From: Chimonanthus salicifolius
Taxonomy: Eukaryota > Streptophyta > Magnoliopsida > Laurales > Calycanthaceae
Assembly: GCA_013350335.1 (NCBI GenBank)
Contig: CM023539.1
Location: forward strand, 39,232,631 to 39,296,630
Reading direction: 5' to 3'
Length of the DNA: 64,000 bases
Shown here: positions 35,601 through 46,651 of the stretch, piece by piece
Numbering within the stretch: the first letter of the stretch is position 1
Layout of the letters: every line of letters begins with the position of its first letter
Notes under the pieces: generated by a model
The model's input: only the letters and a program-made list of their open reading frames with translations
Told to the model about the DNA's origin: nothing
Database searches by the model: none
Position numbers and translations under genes: made by a program

Positions 35601-38600
35601 AAGAGACATGTCATGAAAAAAACAATCAAGAAAAAGTAGAATCTGATTTATACCTGATGCTAACATTGGTGGCAAATGACGAGGGTGCTCACTTTAGATT
35701 CACCATGTCACAATTCACGATCATTAAAACAAGCAAAACCTAAACTACTGGGGCAAAATTTTGCTCAATCTTGATGAATAGGATGCAATAATGTTACTAA
35801 TATAATACTTGAAATGTTGAACTGGCCATTTTTTTATTATTGAGAATAAAATTTTATACAGTAAGTTCGCTATTCTCATTTTTACATGCTATTATTTTTA
35901 AAGTTAATACTTAATAGTCATTTTAAATTTGATTATTATGCTGAATCCATGAATCCTATTTTTTGGATTTGACTTATCCAGCTCCTCGTACCCATCTTTG
36001 ATTCCAATAGTCGTACCTGTACAGCATGCAACTGAGGTCACAGTATGTTGGCAATAGGCCTTTAAATACACATTCATGATAAGCTGAAAATCATGTACCT
36101 CAGAGCATGATCTCATCTCTAAATGCCTTCAAAAGCTGTCCAATGCAATACAGGAGATTACAAGATAGATTCTCAACTGTGACTCTTGAACATGTAAAAT
36201 AGTTCCTAGATTGATTGCTTTACATGTGTTAGGTGATGAATAATCATAGGGTCCTCATTCCATCTTAGAAGCTTGATTTCAGTAGAAAAAAGTGCCACTT
36301 TATTATCCCATCTAGGAAAAATTATCATTTTACTCACTCCAACTAGCATGCATCAACATGTACGCTGGTTGGTTATGTGTAGTGTGATTGTCAAACCTTA
36401 CCTTGGATCGTCAGCAGCAGCCGGTAAGATGTGTCCAAGGAAAAGGTTTTTTTTTTTTCCTTTCTAAATATCTTTTTTAGAAGTCAAGGCAAAGCTTTGA
36501 CTTTGATTTCAAGAAAATACCACAACATGAGAGAATCAAGCACACATAAACCTGCTATGCACAAGAGATAAAAGGGTGTAATATACAGGCGATCAGTGGA
36601 TGGTTCAGATGATCATGTGGCAGTGGATTGCTCAGCAGCACCCGAAGGAAGAAAGGAAGCTCTCTAAAATCTTTAATGATTCTAACATCCTATAATGAAA
36701 AATACCAACATGATAATTGTGTAACTCCTCTTTACATGCATTTAAAGTCTCTCCACAAAAAGAGGCCACTAAGATGTTATCTCTGGCCTGTTCGAATATT
36801 GCTGCACTAGAATTATTGAACTACTTTTTTGCTTCAAACCCAAACTAATGAAGTATTTATCAAATATATTAGATGAAATAATCTAATTAATAGCTATCCC
36901 TATTTGAGTGTCAAATATGGACCCGATTGCATGGTTTGTTTGATTGATATGCTTGTCTTTCATCAATTTGATTAATATGCATGTTTTTCATCAATATGCT
37001 TGGGCCTTTTCTTTGATCTTCTATGCAGGGGGAAAGTAGCTGAAGGTATAGATTTTGATCGGCATTATGGCAGACTTGTAATTATGTTTGGGGTTCCTTT
37101 CCAGTACACATTGAGCAGGTGCATTGTACTTATTTTAATAAACATATTTTTCCCTGCGTTTCAATTATTTAGGTGTGGGAATTACTTCTGGGATGATATC
37201 TAAGCAAACATGCAATGTAGTTTCTGCTGTCCAGTTGCAGCTGGACATTACAAGTGTATGTTCACTGCCCTGGAATCAGTTCTCTTCAATCATTAGGTGG
37301 GCCATTCATGTGAAACCAAGGATAAAATGAACATATTCAACATACATGTGCAATGCTCCTGAGTGAACCCACCTGATTTTGGTGCGGCCAATCTGCAGGG
37401 TGGTTCCTCCTGTTGCAAGACTCGGATTTGTAGCTGCACATGGGGATTCATGTGGAAGCTAGAGAGCTGCATATGGGCCTAAAAATCCAATACTGGACTA
37501 AAACACCATTGGACATGATTAATCCTAGTTTTTTTCATGCTTGTTTTTTATCGAGTTATATTTTACTTTTACATATGGAATTGGGGTATGGGTTCTTAAG
37601 TTCCTTTGAAATGGGAACATTATATATGTCATTGCATGGTGAGGTTGACATTTCGCTTTGCAGGATATTGCTTGCTAGATTGGGATATTTACGGGAGACT
37701 TTCCAAATAAAAGAAGGAGATTTTTTGACTTTTGATGCTTTGGTATGATATCTTGGCACCTGTACGGCCATGCCTCTTAGCACTCAGTAAACTAGTTAGA
37801 CCACCTTGTTTTCAGTTAATAATGCTTTATTAGGATTTTAAGTTTCTGTTAATATCCTACTTTATTGCAGAGGCAAGCTGCACAATGCGTAGGACGAGTC
37901 ATTCGTTCTAAAGCAGATTATGGAATGATGATTTTTGCTGACAAAAGGTCTGCCTTCTTTGTCTTGCTTCTTTATAATTATTACCTTTTTTTTTTTAACT
38001 TTTACATTTGTGATGGAACATAGGCTTTTATTTACAGAAGGTAGTCTACAATGGGCAGAGATTGCTTTGCCAAAAACAAAGTGTCTGCAATTTTCTCAAA
38101 CATCGGTGAAGTGTGCGTTTGTGTGTATGTATGTATGTGAAGTTTGTGTGAATGTATGTATTCATGTATGCGTGTATGTATGTATTTAGGTAGGTCTGCG
38201 TGTGTGTGTATATATTTATGTAAGTGGCAGAATTTGACCTGATGGAGATTCTTGTAGAAGATCTGCAGATCTGCCAAGAAATGCATCCAAGCATATTACT
38301 CAAAGTGGCTTTGTCAAAAGTGATGTTTGGGTGTGTCTATACGTAAGCATGTGTGTGTGTGTATTTATGTATGTGGCAGAATATGACCTGATGGAGATTC
38401 TTGTAGAAGATCTGCGGATCTGCCAAGAAATGCATCCAAGCATACTCAAGTGGCCTTGTCAAAAGTGATTTTTCCCACCTTGATGTCATGGACCGTATTA
38501 CCATTGAACTTCCTACCAGAAAATACCTAGTGGAAGTTGCATTCTTTAGTTTCTTAACTGCCATTTGGGATCGAAAGAACCCCTTCCTCTAAATACATGA

Positions 38601-41438
38601 TAGGGAAAATTTCTTAAATTTTTTTTTTGGTTATTGTGAATGAAAATGTTGTTAATTTAGGACAAAGCTTTCAGTAGATGACAAGGTGCTTATTGATGCT
38701 TATGGTGTTTTACCTTTGTAAAGCTTTAGTTTGTGTAATATTGCATGTGAGTAATTCATATGCAACTAATGTTAGTAATTTACATGCAACCACTCCAACA
38801 AATGTTGTATTCTTTGTCACTGAATATGATCTTAATACTATCTCATAGCACTGTAATGCCCTGTTTGGATTATCAACAATAAATGGTTCAGATAGATATG
38901 CTTCAAATGGTTGCTTCTACACAAATCACATGAAGAAGCATCTTCTCAAAGCAGATAATGTTTAACATATTGTTGGAGTCTTCCAGCATTTAGGAATCAT
39001 TTCCAAATCTGTCATTCTCTTCCAATTGTTCTTGCATATGACTACCCTCCCTCGTGAAAGTTCGACACTCCAGTTTCCATAGAACCATCATATTGTTATG
39101 CATCAGTATTTCAAGTTCAGAATGTCTTCATGGTTTTATGATATTAGGAAGCACCATTAGTGAAAGGATGAACACGAGGGTGGGTGCAGTTGTAGATGCC
39201 CTGCTGGTTGACTTGTCTACTTAGGAATTGCCTCTCAGATGGGTTGTTATGGTAAGTTTTCCTTTCAAACATCTTTCCCTCCCTTTTCAAGCAAATCCTG
39301 TAGCCTTTTCTTTTCCAAATTGTCTGGAATGGAAGCATCTCTAGAGATAATAGAAGTGAATCAGATCTTGATCTTGCCCACCTTTATACATATTACTTCC
39401 ATACCGGATTGAATCATTGCCAATTGTCCCTTTGGTTACATACAACCAGCCCCCACTAACATGCACTCTAGTGCCCATGTTTGGGATAAAATTCTAGCCC
39501 CCTTTGCCTTGTACATGATAGCACATTGATATGCTTTGTTTTGGATACACAACTCACAAGGCATTTAAAACCACAGTTGCTCTTGTTATTCCCCCTTCAG
39601 TTGATGGGAATGAAAAGAATGACCTATGAACAAGAAATTGTTGTTGATCACGATTTCTGGATTTTGTCAAAATATCAGCCAATTGAAGAGATGAATCATG
39701 AGGTAATGATTTCAGCATCGACTGGTCCACCATTAGAGTAGCAATCAACTTTGATATGTTGGAGGCTCTCATGGAGATACCAAAGTCATGAAATAGACCT
39801 TTTATACAACCAACCTTAGAGCTTGCAGAAGACATACAATAATACTCAGTCTCAACACAAGAGTAGAAACTCACTCTTGGTTTTTCACACTTTAGGAAGA
39901 GTTCCAAGAAAGAACACCACCTAGTGGTAGATCTGTGTACCCGAGCAACCAACCCAATCAAACATAAGAATAATCTTGAAGGCTGAGATGAGTTTCTGGA
40001 GAATAATCCATGTCCAAGAGGTACCACATGGAAGATGATTTTAATACGGCTTCTATGTGATGATGGCATGGATCAGTCATTAATTGGCTTACAATTTTAG
40101 CACAGAGAAAAATACGAGGATGAGTTGTCAGATAAGGCTGCCTATGATTTTCTGCTAAGAGGTTAGATTGTGAAGTAGATTACCATCATCATTATGGAAA
40201 GTAGGGTGTCTGCCACTCTGCCCATTCTCCATTCAGTGAGAGAAATCAAGTCATTGGTTTAATTTAAGATCAGTCATCCCATTATTTAAACTTTACAAGA
40301 GTTTGAACCTAATGGGATTGGATAAGGCGTGTTAAAAATGAGTCTAGTCAGCTTGGGCTCTAGTTCTTTGTCACTTCAATATTTTCTAGGCCATGGTCTT
40401 AACATTCCTCTTCATCATCTTCTTTTTTATGAAAATAGCGTACAATCATGTATTTGTGGATGGAAGCAAATATTTTGGGCATCATGAGTTGTCGTATTTA
40501 ATTTCCATCAAGTTAGAACACACTCTTATTATTGGGGCGCCAAATTAAGAGTTCAGAATCTTCAGATTAGATAGGATCAAGGGCTAGGAATAATTCAATG
40601 CTATGTTGTTTTTGAGTTATATAAAGCATTGCGGAGAGGTGGTTTTTATGTAGTATTATTAAAAGTTCCACAGTTGATTTTTTTTTTTTAAAGTTAACTT
40701 CATTAATCAGAAAAGGAGAAAATAAATATGCAAAACTAGCCCGCCAAAGAAGAGGGCCACCTTACAGGAAAAAGAACACTCCCCAAGAATTTACATGATA
40801 TGATTTACAATTTTCGATGTCAAAGTTTGTTCTTTTTATTTGCATAATATTAGATGTTAATGCTGTTTTTTATTCAATTGTTTTCTTGATCTATTTAACC
40901 ATTTTAGTAATAAATACCTAGAAGTTATCTCCATCTTTGAATGTGACATATCTGATAGGGAGACTAAATTTGTTGCAGATATAGTCGCCATGACAAGCGC
41001 TCTAAATTGCCTGGGTGGATATTGTCACATCTACGGGATGCCCACCTCAACCTTAGCACAGACATGGCATTACATATAGCGCGTGAGGTGAGCCTTTGTG
41101 AAAGTTTCTTTGGAGAACATTAAAAATCAGTTCAGCAGGACTAGAAACCGGTACAGGGGTTCCTGAGGGTGTATATCCTGAGAACCTGCTTCCCTAATTG
41201 AAGGATATGTAGCCAGTGCGCTACTCATGCTGTTTTGCCTTTGTGGCTGGTTTTCCACATCATTCTAACATACGTAACGGTGCCATTTGTTGGTCTTGTA
41301 ACATTCTTTTATTGATGGATGCAGTTCCTCCGGAAAATGGCCCAACCATATGATAAGTCTGGTGGCAGTGGCAGGAAAACTCTTTTATCACAAGAAGACT
41401 TGGAGAGATTGGGGGAGACCATTCCTGAAATGTTCTGA
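23699..41438 (+). CDS. XPD: XPD/ERCC2 DNA helicase of TFIIH (11 exons, 756 aa)
   Basis: Exons: 23699-24513, 25287-25369, 25870-26273, 27169-27362, 28131-28311, 30530-30654, 37029-37118, 37664-37742, 37871-37947, 40979-41087 and 41325-41438; all junctions are GT-AG and the frame closes at TGA 41436-41438. XPD is a 5'-3' SF2 helicase with an iron-sulphur cluster, part of TFIIH in nucleotide excision repair and transcription initiation; the Arabidopsis counterpart is UVH6. Visible hallmarks: Walker [10 protein letters not shown] at residues 41-49 (Lys48); cluster cysteines at 116, 134, 155 and 190, the same numbers as in human XPD; DEAH at 234-237; [13 protein letters not shown] and [15 protein letters not shown]; and [14 protein letters not shown] with motif VI arginines. 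The start GCCACCATGA is a strong context. The length matches human (760) and Arabidopsis (758). No lesions were seen, so it should be functional. Exon 1 is markedly GC-richer than the others. Confidence 0.97.
24640..25010 (-). mobile_element. RTE-type LINE fragment in XPD intron 1
   Basis: The minus strand contains [12 protein letters not shown] near 24930-24960, a decayed form of the ...MLYGAECW motif of RTE reverse-transcriptase C-termini. Other parts are too diverged to align by eye, so the borders are approximate. Confidence 0.55.
26274..27168. other. XPD intron 3, unassigned
   Basis: It contains a short tandem GGGGCACACATTATGGGT (two copies near 26403-26442) and a GGGTTAGACATCCTGACCC patch near 26518, reminiscent of eroded short transposons. 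Nothing coding was seen. Confidence 0.35.
27363..28130. other. XPD intron 4, unassigned
   Basis: No transposon ends or coding sequence were recognised. An open stretch at 27450-27610 ([15 protein letters not shown]) has no family resemblance that I can name. Confidence 0.3.
28456..29836 (-). mobile_element. L1-type LINE, 5'-truncated (1381 bp) in XPD intron 5
   Basis: The T-run at 28456-28466 is the poly(A) tail of a minus-strand element. The minus strand encodes, in order, the RT C-terminal linker ([14 protein letters not shown]), a zf-RVT segment ([20 protein letters not shown], then H at the usual place), and a C-terminal RNase H domain ending [27 protein letters not shown] occurs on both sides (28445-28455 and 29837-29847), an 11 bp target duplication. 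There are few stops, so it is a moderately young insertion. Confidence 0.85.
29881..30073 (-). mobile_element. tRNA-derived SINE with 10 bp target duplication
   Basis: Read on the minus strand it begins near GGGTAGCTCAATTGG (A box), has AGTTCGAGTCC (B box) and ends in a poly(A) run, seen as T-run 29889-29900 on the plus strand. TGTTATGGAT flanks both sides (29871-29880 and 30074-30083). This is not a functional tRNA gene: the acceptor stem and 3' structure are missing. Confidence 0.85.
31561..31574 (+). promoter_or_regulatory. Primer-binding site of the LARD-like element
   Basis: TCGGTATCAGTGCC follows the left LTR end (..CATCA) by one base. It differs at a few positions from the common initiator-Met tRNA site TGGTATCAGAGCC. 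Confidence 0.6.
32950..33817. mobile_element. hAT-like element with TAGGGCTGCAACTCGGGT ends (868 bp)
   Basis: Both ends read TAGGGCTGCAACTC (left) and GAGTTGCAGCCCTA (right, inverted) and are flanked by a perfect 8 bp CGAGAGAG (32942-32949, 33818-33825), as expected for hAT. Each ~200 bp terminal block is packed with GGGTCGGG/CCCGACCC. The middle (33160-33618) is different DNA with AATATAAAAGC, AAACCCTAGCAGCAG and an ATG at 33238. No transposase is present. It lies inside the LARD-like retrotransposon. Confidence 0.8.
34570..37028. other. Rest of XPD intron 6, unassigned
   Basis: AT-rich intronic sequence without recognised coding or transposon ends. A T-rich run at 36444-36456 and short open frames were inspected and show nothing recognisable. 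Confidence 0.4.
38201..38470. repeat. Tandem duplication (~150 bp) with TG-rich microsatellite
   Basis: GATGGAGATTCTTGTAGAAG..CTGCCAAGAAATGCATCCAA occurs at about 38242-38290 and 38392-38440, each preceded by (TG)n/TATTTATGT and a GTGGCAGAAT. It lies in XPD intron 9. The copies are nearly identical, so the event is recent. Confidence 0.85.
38471..39553. other. XPD intron 9, unassigned part
   Basis: Nothing coding was recognised. On the minus strand AAAGGGGGCTAGAATTT near 39490-39506 could be the polypurine tract of the adjacent copia fragment. Confidence 0.35.
39554..40100 (-). mobile_element. Ty1/copia fragment (RNase H end)
   Basis: The minus-strand product resembles the copia RNase H region: [19 protein letters not shown], then [15 protein letters not shown], matching the family's ..LADILTKxLxRxQF.. 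ending, with VETEYYCMS near the middle in place of AEAEYRAMS. It is missing the rest of pol and carries small lesions. It lies in XPD intron 9, antisense to the gene. Confidence 0.75.
40679..40830 (-). mobile_element. LINE 3' end (tail fragment)
   Basis: A T-run then AACTTCATTAATCAGAAAAGG and CATGATATGATTTACAATTTTCGATG align with the 3' end of the LINE at 53709 (TCTTCATTGATCAAAGAAC .. TTATTTACAATTTCCGATG). Only the 3' untranslated end and the last codons remain. Confidence 0.65.
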
Positions 41439-41929
41439 GGAAGGCACGGCATTGAGGAAAGCTACATGCTTTTTAAATGTTTCCAAGTTACGGCAGCTTA
41501 GAAAATGACTGATGACATTCTGATTGACAAGCTTTTTTTAAGCCTTCGTCTTGTTTGATTGATGTAAATATTATTTTCGTGTGGGAAGAGCCAATATGGA
41601 GGTAGGAACTCTATATTTCTTCTGTGAAAAATTACTCATTTTTTGAAAGCCTAGGTCCACCTTCTGCTTCCCTATAACACACTGAACAAATGCATGACCG
41701 AAAGCATCCTTTAATAGTCCACTTGGTTCTCAGATAACCCCAACCTCGAAGAATCCATCGGCCGCAGTAGGTTCACCAGAAGTTGCCTTCATTAGCTTCA
41801 AACTTGCCACATTTCAAGGTTTTCGCTGTGTTCACTTGTTCAAAGCATCGGCTAAAGTGACTCCGGCAATGAAATGCTGATGTTAATGGTGCAGAGTAGA
41901 GTCCAAATATGCAATGGTGCAAGGGAAAG

Positions 41930-41965
<36 letters not shown>

Positions 41966-42225
41966 GTGAGGGTGGGGGTGGGGAAAGGGTTTTTCATTAC
42001 TAGCACTGCTGTCTCTAGTGTTTAGGGACCAAGCCAAGCCAAGTCCGTAGATCATCTGTTTAAGCCTTGCTTGAATCTTAGCCGTCTTGGTATCCACTGT
42101 TGTATGGAGTTTGTAACATGACCAAAGTATACAAAAGTGTTGTTCCTCTTGACAATTCTCTCTAATGTTTTAAAGCACGCAATACCTTTTTGAAGAGTCA
42201 AACAGTATATCCATCTGGCCCAGGA
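41439..42225. other. XPD 3' UTR and intergenic DNA with microsatellite
   Basis: The likely 3' UTR runs from the stop codon to roughly 41620. A (CT)n(TA)n microsatellite lies at 41931-41964. Nothing else was recognised. Confidence 0.45.
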
Positions 42226-42229
42226 GCAG

Positions 42230-42370
42230 GATTTAAATCTGGGCCGATACTAAATCGGCCGATTTCATCTTTAAAAAAAAAATATATATATATATCGGTT
42301 GTAGGCTGGGGCCGATATCTCGGCTGATATTTGCCCATATCGGACTAGACATCAGTCGATATTTATTTTT
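42230..42370. repeat. GGCCGATATCGG-type repeat patch
   Basis: Repeated CGGCCGAT, GGCCGATATCTCGGC and CATATCGGACTAG motifs alternate with A/T runs. Such ATCGGCCGAT-rich patches look like short-transposon termini, but clear ends and a target duplication were not found. Confidence 0.45.
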
Positions 42371-42845
42371 TTTATTAAAAAAAAAACAGCTATTTTTTTT
42401 TTGAAAAAAAAAATCCGTGCCGAGATTTCAAGAAAAAGAAATTTTGAAGAGAGAGATCTCGGTAAGGTAGATTTTTCGACCCCTCCCTAGGAGACAATTT
42501 TTGACCCCACAGTGTGAACTTATCCTAAATTTTTTACCTGTTGACTTTAACCTATGTATTCCACTATAGTTTAAAAAATTAGTTTATCGCTTCAATTTTC
42601 TATATCCAATGCATTCACATAAAAGGGAGATTCTCTTCTCCTTTATTTTTTATTAAAAAATGTTTTCCTCATTTTTCTAATTCTTTAAAAAAATTACATA
42701 GAAATTTAGGTTGAGTTGAATAAAATACAATTTATGCCGAGTTTAGTTGGTCTAGATATAAAATTTGATATTATCTATAGTCAATCTGACTCTTAACTTG
42801 AATTGACTTGGCCCATTCTCACTCTTGGAAGTTGGAATTTGGAAG

Positions 42846-43679
42846 TAGGAGGTGCAACTTAGGTCCGGCTAAAATCGTGCCAACCTGGGCTTGACTCCAA
42901 AAATTTAAAGCGTGACTCTACTCAATTAGGGCCCAAGCTGGAACTACGGTTTGAAATAGGGTCCAATTTAAATTTAGGTTTGGCTTAGGGCTTGTACTCT
43001 AAGGATCCGATTTAACTTGAAACTTTGAGTTATACTCTAGAACATATAATATTTAGTTATATTTTATATTTTATAAATTATATATTATGATTAATAAAAA
43101 GTTTTAATCTTTTCACATGATTAAATCCTATCCATTCATTCTAAACATAATCCTGGTTATTTATAAATTCCCTCATCATTCTCTTTTCTTAATCCCAATT
43201 GTGTATCTTTATCCTCTTCTTTCACCAAAGAAGAACAAATTTTATTATTTTGAAAACTAGATACTCATAAATTGTTTTTATTTTGGAGCTTATTTGTTTT
43301 GATTTTTATATGATCAGTTGATTAGGGGTAAAATAATAATTTAAAATTTTAATTTATATGATAGATGTAGTAGAATTATTACTCATGATGATGATTTGTG
43401 TGATGGGAAAAGATTGATTCAGATGATAGATCCTATAAAAATGTGTAATAAACAATGAAAAATTGATGCTTGATGACACAAATTAATAATATTAATTGAT
43501 TTAAAACTTAATTAAGGGCATGAAAATCTAACGGCCCGATTGGGCCACTTATTTATTTATTAATTCTAAGCCCGACTTAAAATAACTTAGTCTCGCATAG
43601 GCCCAATCTAATTACAGGATTTATCAATATTTACAATTTGGCCCCATCTGGCCCACCACCCACCAGAGTTGCACCCCTA
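42846..43679. mobile_element. hAT-like element with TAGGGGTGCAACTC ends (834 bp)
   Basis: The left end is TAGGAGGTGCAACTTAGG and the right end GAGTTGCACCCCTA, inverted relative to each other and related to the 32950 element. TTTGGAAG and GTTGGAAG flank it (7 of 8 match). Subterminal GGGCC/GGCCC motifs are frequent (GGGCCCAAGC, CCCGATTGGGCC). There is no transposase; the interior is AT-rich. Confidence 0.65.
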
Positions 43680-44369
43680 GTTGGAAGCTATATTTGAATA
43701 ATTGATTTCATGTCTCTGCCATCTTGTAGAGATTCGCAACAGATTCGCAACAGACCTTTGTTTGGTTCTCTCCGATTGGTTGTCCATAAGTCATTGATGT
43801 TGTCTATTGTATAAAAGTAAATTATCACACTGGTTTTTTTTTTAAGGATGAAGAATGTCAAGACCCCACCTCTTTTGAGTACAAGGATATGAGGTAAAAC
43901 TCTTGATATATGCACGTTCCTGCAAGCCATGAGCATCGAATTACTACGAAACTTGAATTTAGGACCTCTGATTCTTGAGTCAAAGTGTCTCCTAGATAAA
44001 CATATAGTAATTACTCCAATTGAACAATAAATCATTGATATGTAACATTGAAAATAATCAACAATTACAATCTCATGAAGCCCGTTCTCCATTCAAGTTT
44101 AAGAAACAAAGAATAAGTGTAAAGAAGGTAAGCATTTATCATGAGGGCATTACAAGCTCAATTAGAAGAATTGACAATGAAGACATGGTTGTCCAACACA
44201 TGAAAGATTATGATTTGGGAAGAATTGCAAGCAACCATGAATAAATTGAAGATTTCATGTATAAAATTATTCAAGATCATGCTCAATTGAGTGACCATTA
44301 AGATGAACTGGGTGATGAAATTGTTCAATTATCACCAATTGAATATGAAGAAATTATTGGTGGTCAAGA
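43680..44369. other. Intergenic, unassigned
   Basis: An open frame at 44020-44244 contains SSIRRIDNEDMVVQHM and DYDLGRIASNHE but matches no family I recognise. It directly precedes the tandem repeat and LTR-like segment and may belong to the same retroelement. Confidence 0.3.
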
Positions 44370-44762
44370 CCCACAATTCCAAGCTCAAAAGCTACTCAAA
44401 TCGATGGAAAAACAGGCTTTAAGGGTATGACATATGGATCCAAGATCCAAATAAATTATTTTCATGCATAATTGACTCAATTGGAGACCCAAATCTAAGG
44501 AATAACCCACAATTCCAAGCTCAAAAGCTACTCGAATCGATGGAAAAACAGCTTAAGGTTATGACATATGGATCCAAGACCCAAATAAATTAGTTTCATG
44601 CATAATTGATCCAAATCTAAGAAATAACCCACAATTCCAAGCTCAAAAGCTACTCAAATCGATGGAAAAATAGCTTAAGGTTATGACATATGGATCCAAG
44701 ACCCAAATAAATTATTTTCATGCATAATTGACCCAATTGGAGACCCAAATCTAAGGAATAAG
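44370..44762. repeat. Three tandem copies of a 122-136 bp unit
   Basis: Units start CCCACAATTCCAAGCTCAAA at 44370, 44506 and 44628, and each contains CGATGGAAAAA.AG and TATGACATATGGATCCAAGA. The second unit lacks about 14 bp (TTGGAGACC-region). The repeat lies just upstream of an LTR-like segment. Confidence 0.9.
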
Positions 44763-45461
44763 GTGCTCATACGAATTTCCTTCCTTGCTCACACGTGCAA
44801 GGAGTGGTTCCAATAAGCAACAAAGCAAAGTTAACGAAAGGGGAAAGAAAAAGGAAAACAAACAAACATGCTTTTAGAATACTTAATGTATGGGTAGAGT
44901 TTAATCTCATGTAAGTATGTGGAAATAGATGAGATCTTTTGTATTTTTTTCTTTCAATTTGTATAAATAGAGGCCTTGGGCCATTCACAAAACACACAAA
45001 TCAATTCAAGTCTCCTTTGCTTTTAGCAAATTTGAGTTCTATCTTGAGTTCTTGTTAGTTTTCTAGTTTGAGCTTTTTCTAGTTCTAGTTCTAGTTCTAA
45101 TATGTTCTTCTCTTTGGGCGAATTTAGCTTCTAGTTCTAGCAATTGATTTAAGAATCATTTCTAGAAATTCTAGAATTCTAGTTTTTTGATAAATTTTTA
45201 TGGTATCAATTTTGCCTAAAGTTATTAATCTTATTTCAGTCTTTCTATGAGAAGTTAGTGTTTTGATTCTTTTTCAAAGCTTTATTTTTCCATGAATTTA
45301 GAGTAAGTGATCGAGAGGCTTCATTCCGTCCGATAATCTCCTTAGACATCGGAGTTCTTTGAGTCTGGGCTTTCTTGGAATCTATATCAGATTCGAGCGG
45401 AATCTTAATTATCTAACTTGTAGGCATAGATAGACGTTAAATCCAATCACACCCTTCATCA
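44763..45461 (+). mobile_element. LTR-like segment with TATA box
   Basis: It contains TATAAATAGAGGCC (44962), a typical plant LTR promoter, and ends CCCTTCATCA at about 45461. ATTTATTATTG follows, where a primer-binding site would be expected but is not intact. The left border and target duplication were not found. Confidence 0.45.
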
Positions 45462-45717
45462 ATTTATTATTGTGATCATAAACATTGTCTTGTTTAAATC
45501 ATATTGAGGTAAAAGAACTACTAAACCCATATAGAATAGTTTACCCAGTTTATTTTATGATTGCAAGTGTCAAATAAATTGTATAAATGAATTTTACAAT
45601 GTAAATTGGAGATGAAGTAAAAAAGTTTCAAGTAATCAAATATTCAAATATGTATACTAGGATGATGAATTAGTCAAAATTTGACTGGTCATTTTCCATG
45701 AGAAAACTTCATGCTTC

Positions 45718-46019
45718 CTAGGTGTGGTGTGGTATTGTGGACATGGGTTTTGCCAAGAACGTCGGCACATCATCTCCAGCCATTATAACGACTATATTCG
45801 GCTCTGTAAATACTGAAGCAGTCGCCGACTTCATGGATTCATCTGCTGCAGGACCGTGAGACGAGTTGCTGTGAGACTCGCCGTAGGAGCACGCAACGAG
45901 GATCAACGCAACGACGATCAGGCCCAAATGGCAACGCCGACGCCGAAGAGGTATGGTGGGACTGGAGAATACCACCAGTCACCAGATTCCGGCCGAACTC
46001 ACGTACTTGCTGGTATCAT
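45718..46019 (-). pseudogene. GLUTAMINE DUMPER (GDU)-like gene, broken
   Basis: GDU proteins are small single-pass membrane proteins that promote amino acid export. The minus strand carries three hallmarks: YSPVPPYLFG at the N-terminal side, a membrane segment GLIVVALILVACSY, and the signature VIMAGDDVPTFLAKP. The first hallmark and the membrane segment are in different frames, separated by a one-base shift near 45930, and a TGA follows the first candidate ATG (46017-46019) after six codons. The C-terminal tail after the signature is short. A TATATATA run (46063-46077 on the plus strand) and a CT-rich leader lie where a promoter and 5' UTR would be. It is most likely a recent pseudogene; a base error in the assembly could mimic either lesion. 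Confidence 0.65.
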
Positions 46020-46193
46020 GTTTCTCTGTCTCTTTCTCTCTCTCTCTTCGTATCTATTCACTCATATATATATAATATGAGAGCTATTTCAGTGAAAAGC
46101 TTTTGAGAAAAGAAAGGGACTACTTTCATATCTACAAAACTGTCACTCCGTCAGTCAGCAGAATTTACTAAACCATACTTAGTTGGATAATAA

Positions 46194-46651
46194 GGCGCTC
46201 TATACAGACACTCAATTTTTCTACCTCTATACACCCGATTTCAAAAAACAGATGAAATTACCATTCTACCCTTACGTATTCTATTTATCCGAACAAACTG
46301 TCAGTTCATTTTTAATTCGTTCGGATAAATGTACTCATCCGAGCGAATAAATCAGTGTAGTTTCAGTTTGTTCGGATGAGTGTTCATTTATTCAAATAAA
46401 TAGTTTAGTTCATTCGAATGAATGAGTCGAATTTTATGAAGGATTGACATATATATGCTCATTCATTCGAATGAGCACATGTTCGAAGGAATGAAAATTA
46501 CACTAAAGTATTCGTTCGGTTGAGTATATTCATTCGAACAAACTGAAAATTCGTCCGGATGAATTCATACGCAAGGTAAAATGGTAACTTCATCCAAAAA
46601 TTCGAAACGGTTGTGTAGAGACAGATTTTTCGAGTGTCTGTATGGCTTGCC
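46194..46651. mobile_element. Foldback element rich in TTCGAA, copy 2 (458 bp)
   Basis: It is flanked by a perfect 8 bp GATAATAA (46186-46193 and 46652-46659). The ends GGCGCTCTATACAGACACTC and GAGTGTCTGTATGGCTTGCC pair as terminal inverted repeats, and the whole element folds back, with CCGAACAAACTGTCAG and CGAACAAACTGAAAATTCG on either arm. The 8 bp duplication places it with hAT. It shares the order of motifs with 21059-21483 (CATTCTACCC, TTCGTTCGGATGAA, ATTACACTAA.GT). Confidence 0.85.

Noticed and set aside
35904..36116. A 70-codon open frame on the minus strand in XPD intron 6
   Set aside because: It resembles no protein family and has no splice or promoter context.
38032..38303. Open frames with repeated IHTH/YIHT on the minus strand
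   Set aside because: They translate the TGTATG microsatellite in XPD intron 9.
42230..42370. GGCCGATATCGG repeats as a defined transposon
   Set aside because: Kept only as a repeat patch, because ends and a target duplication were not found.
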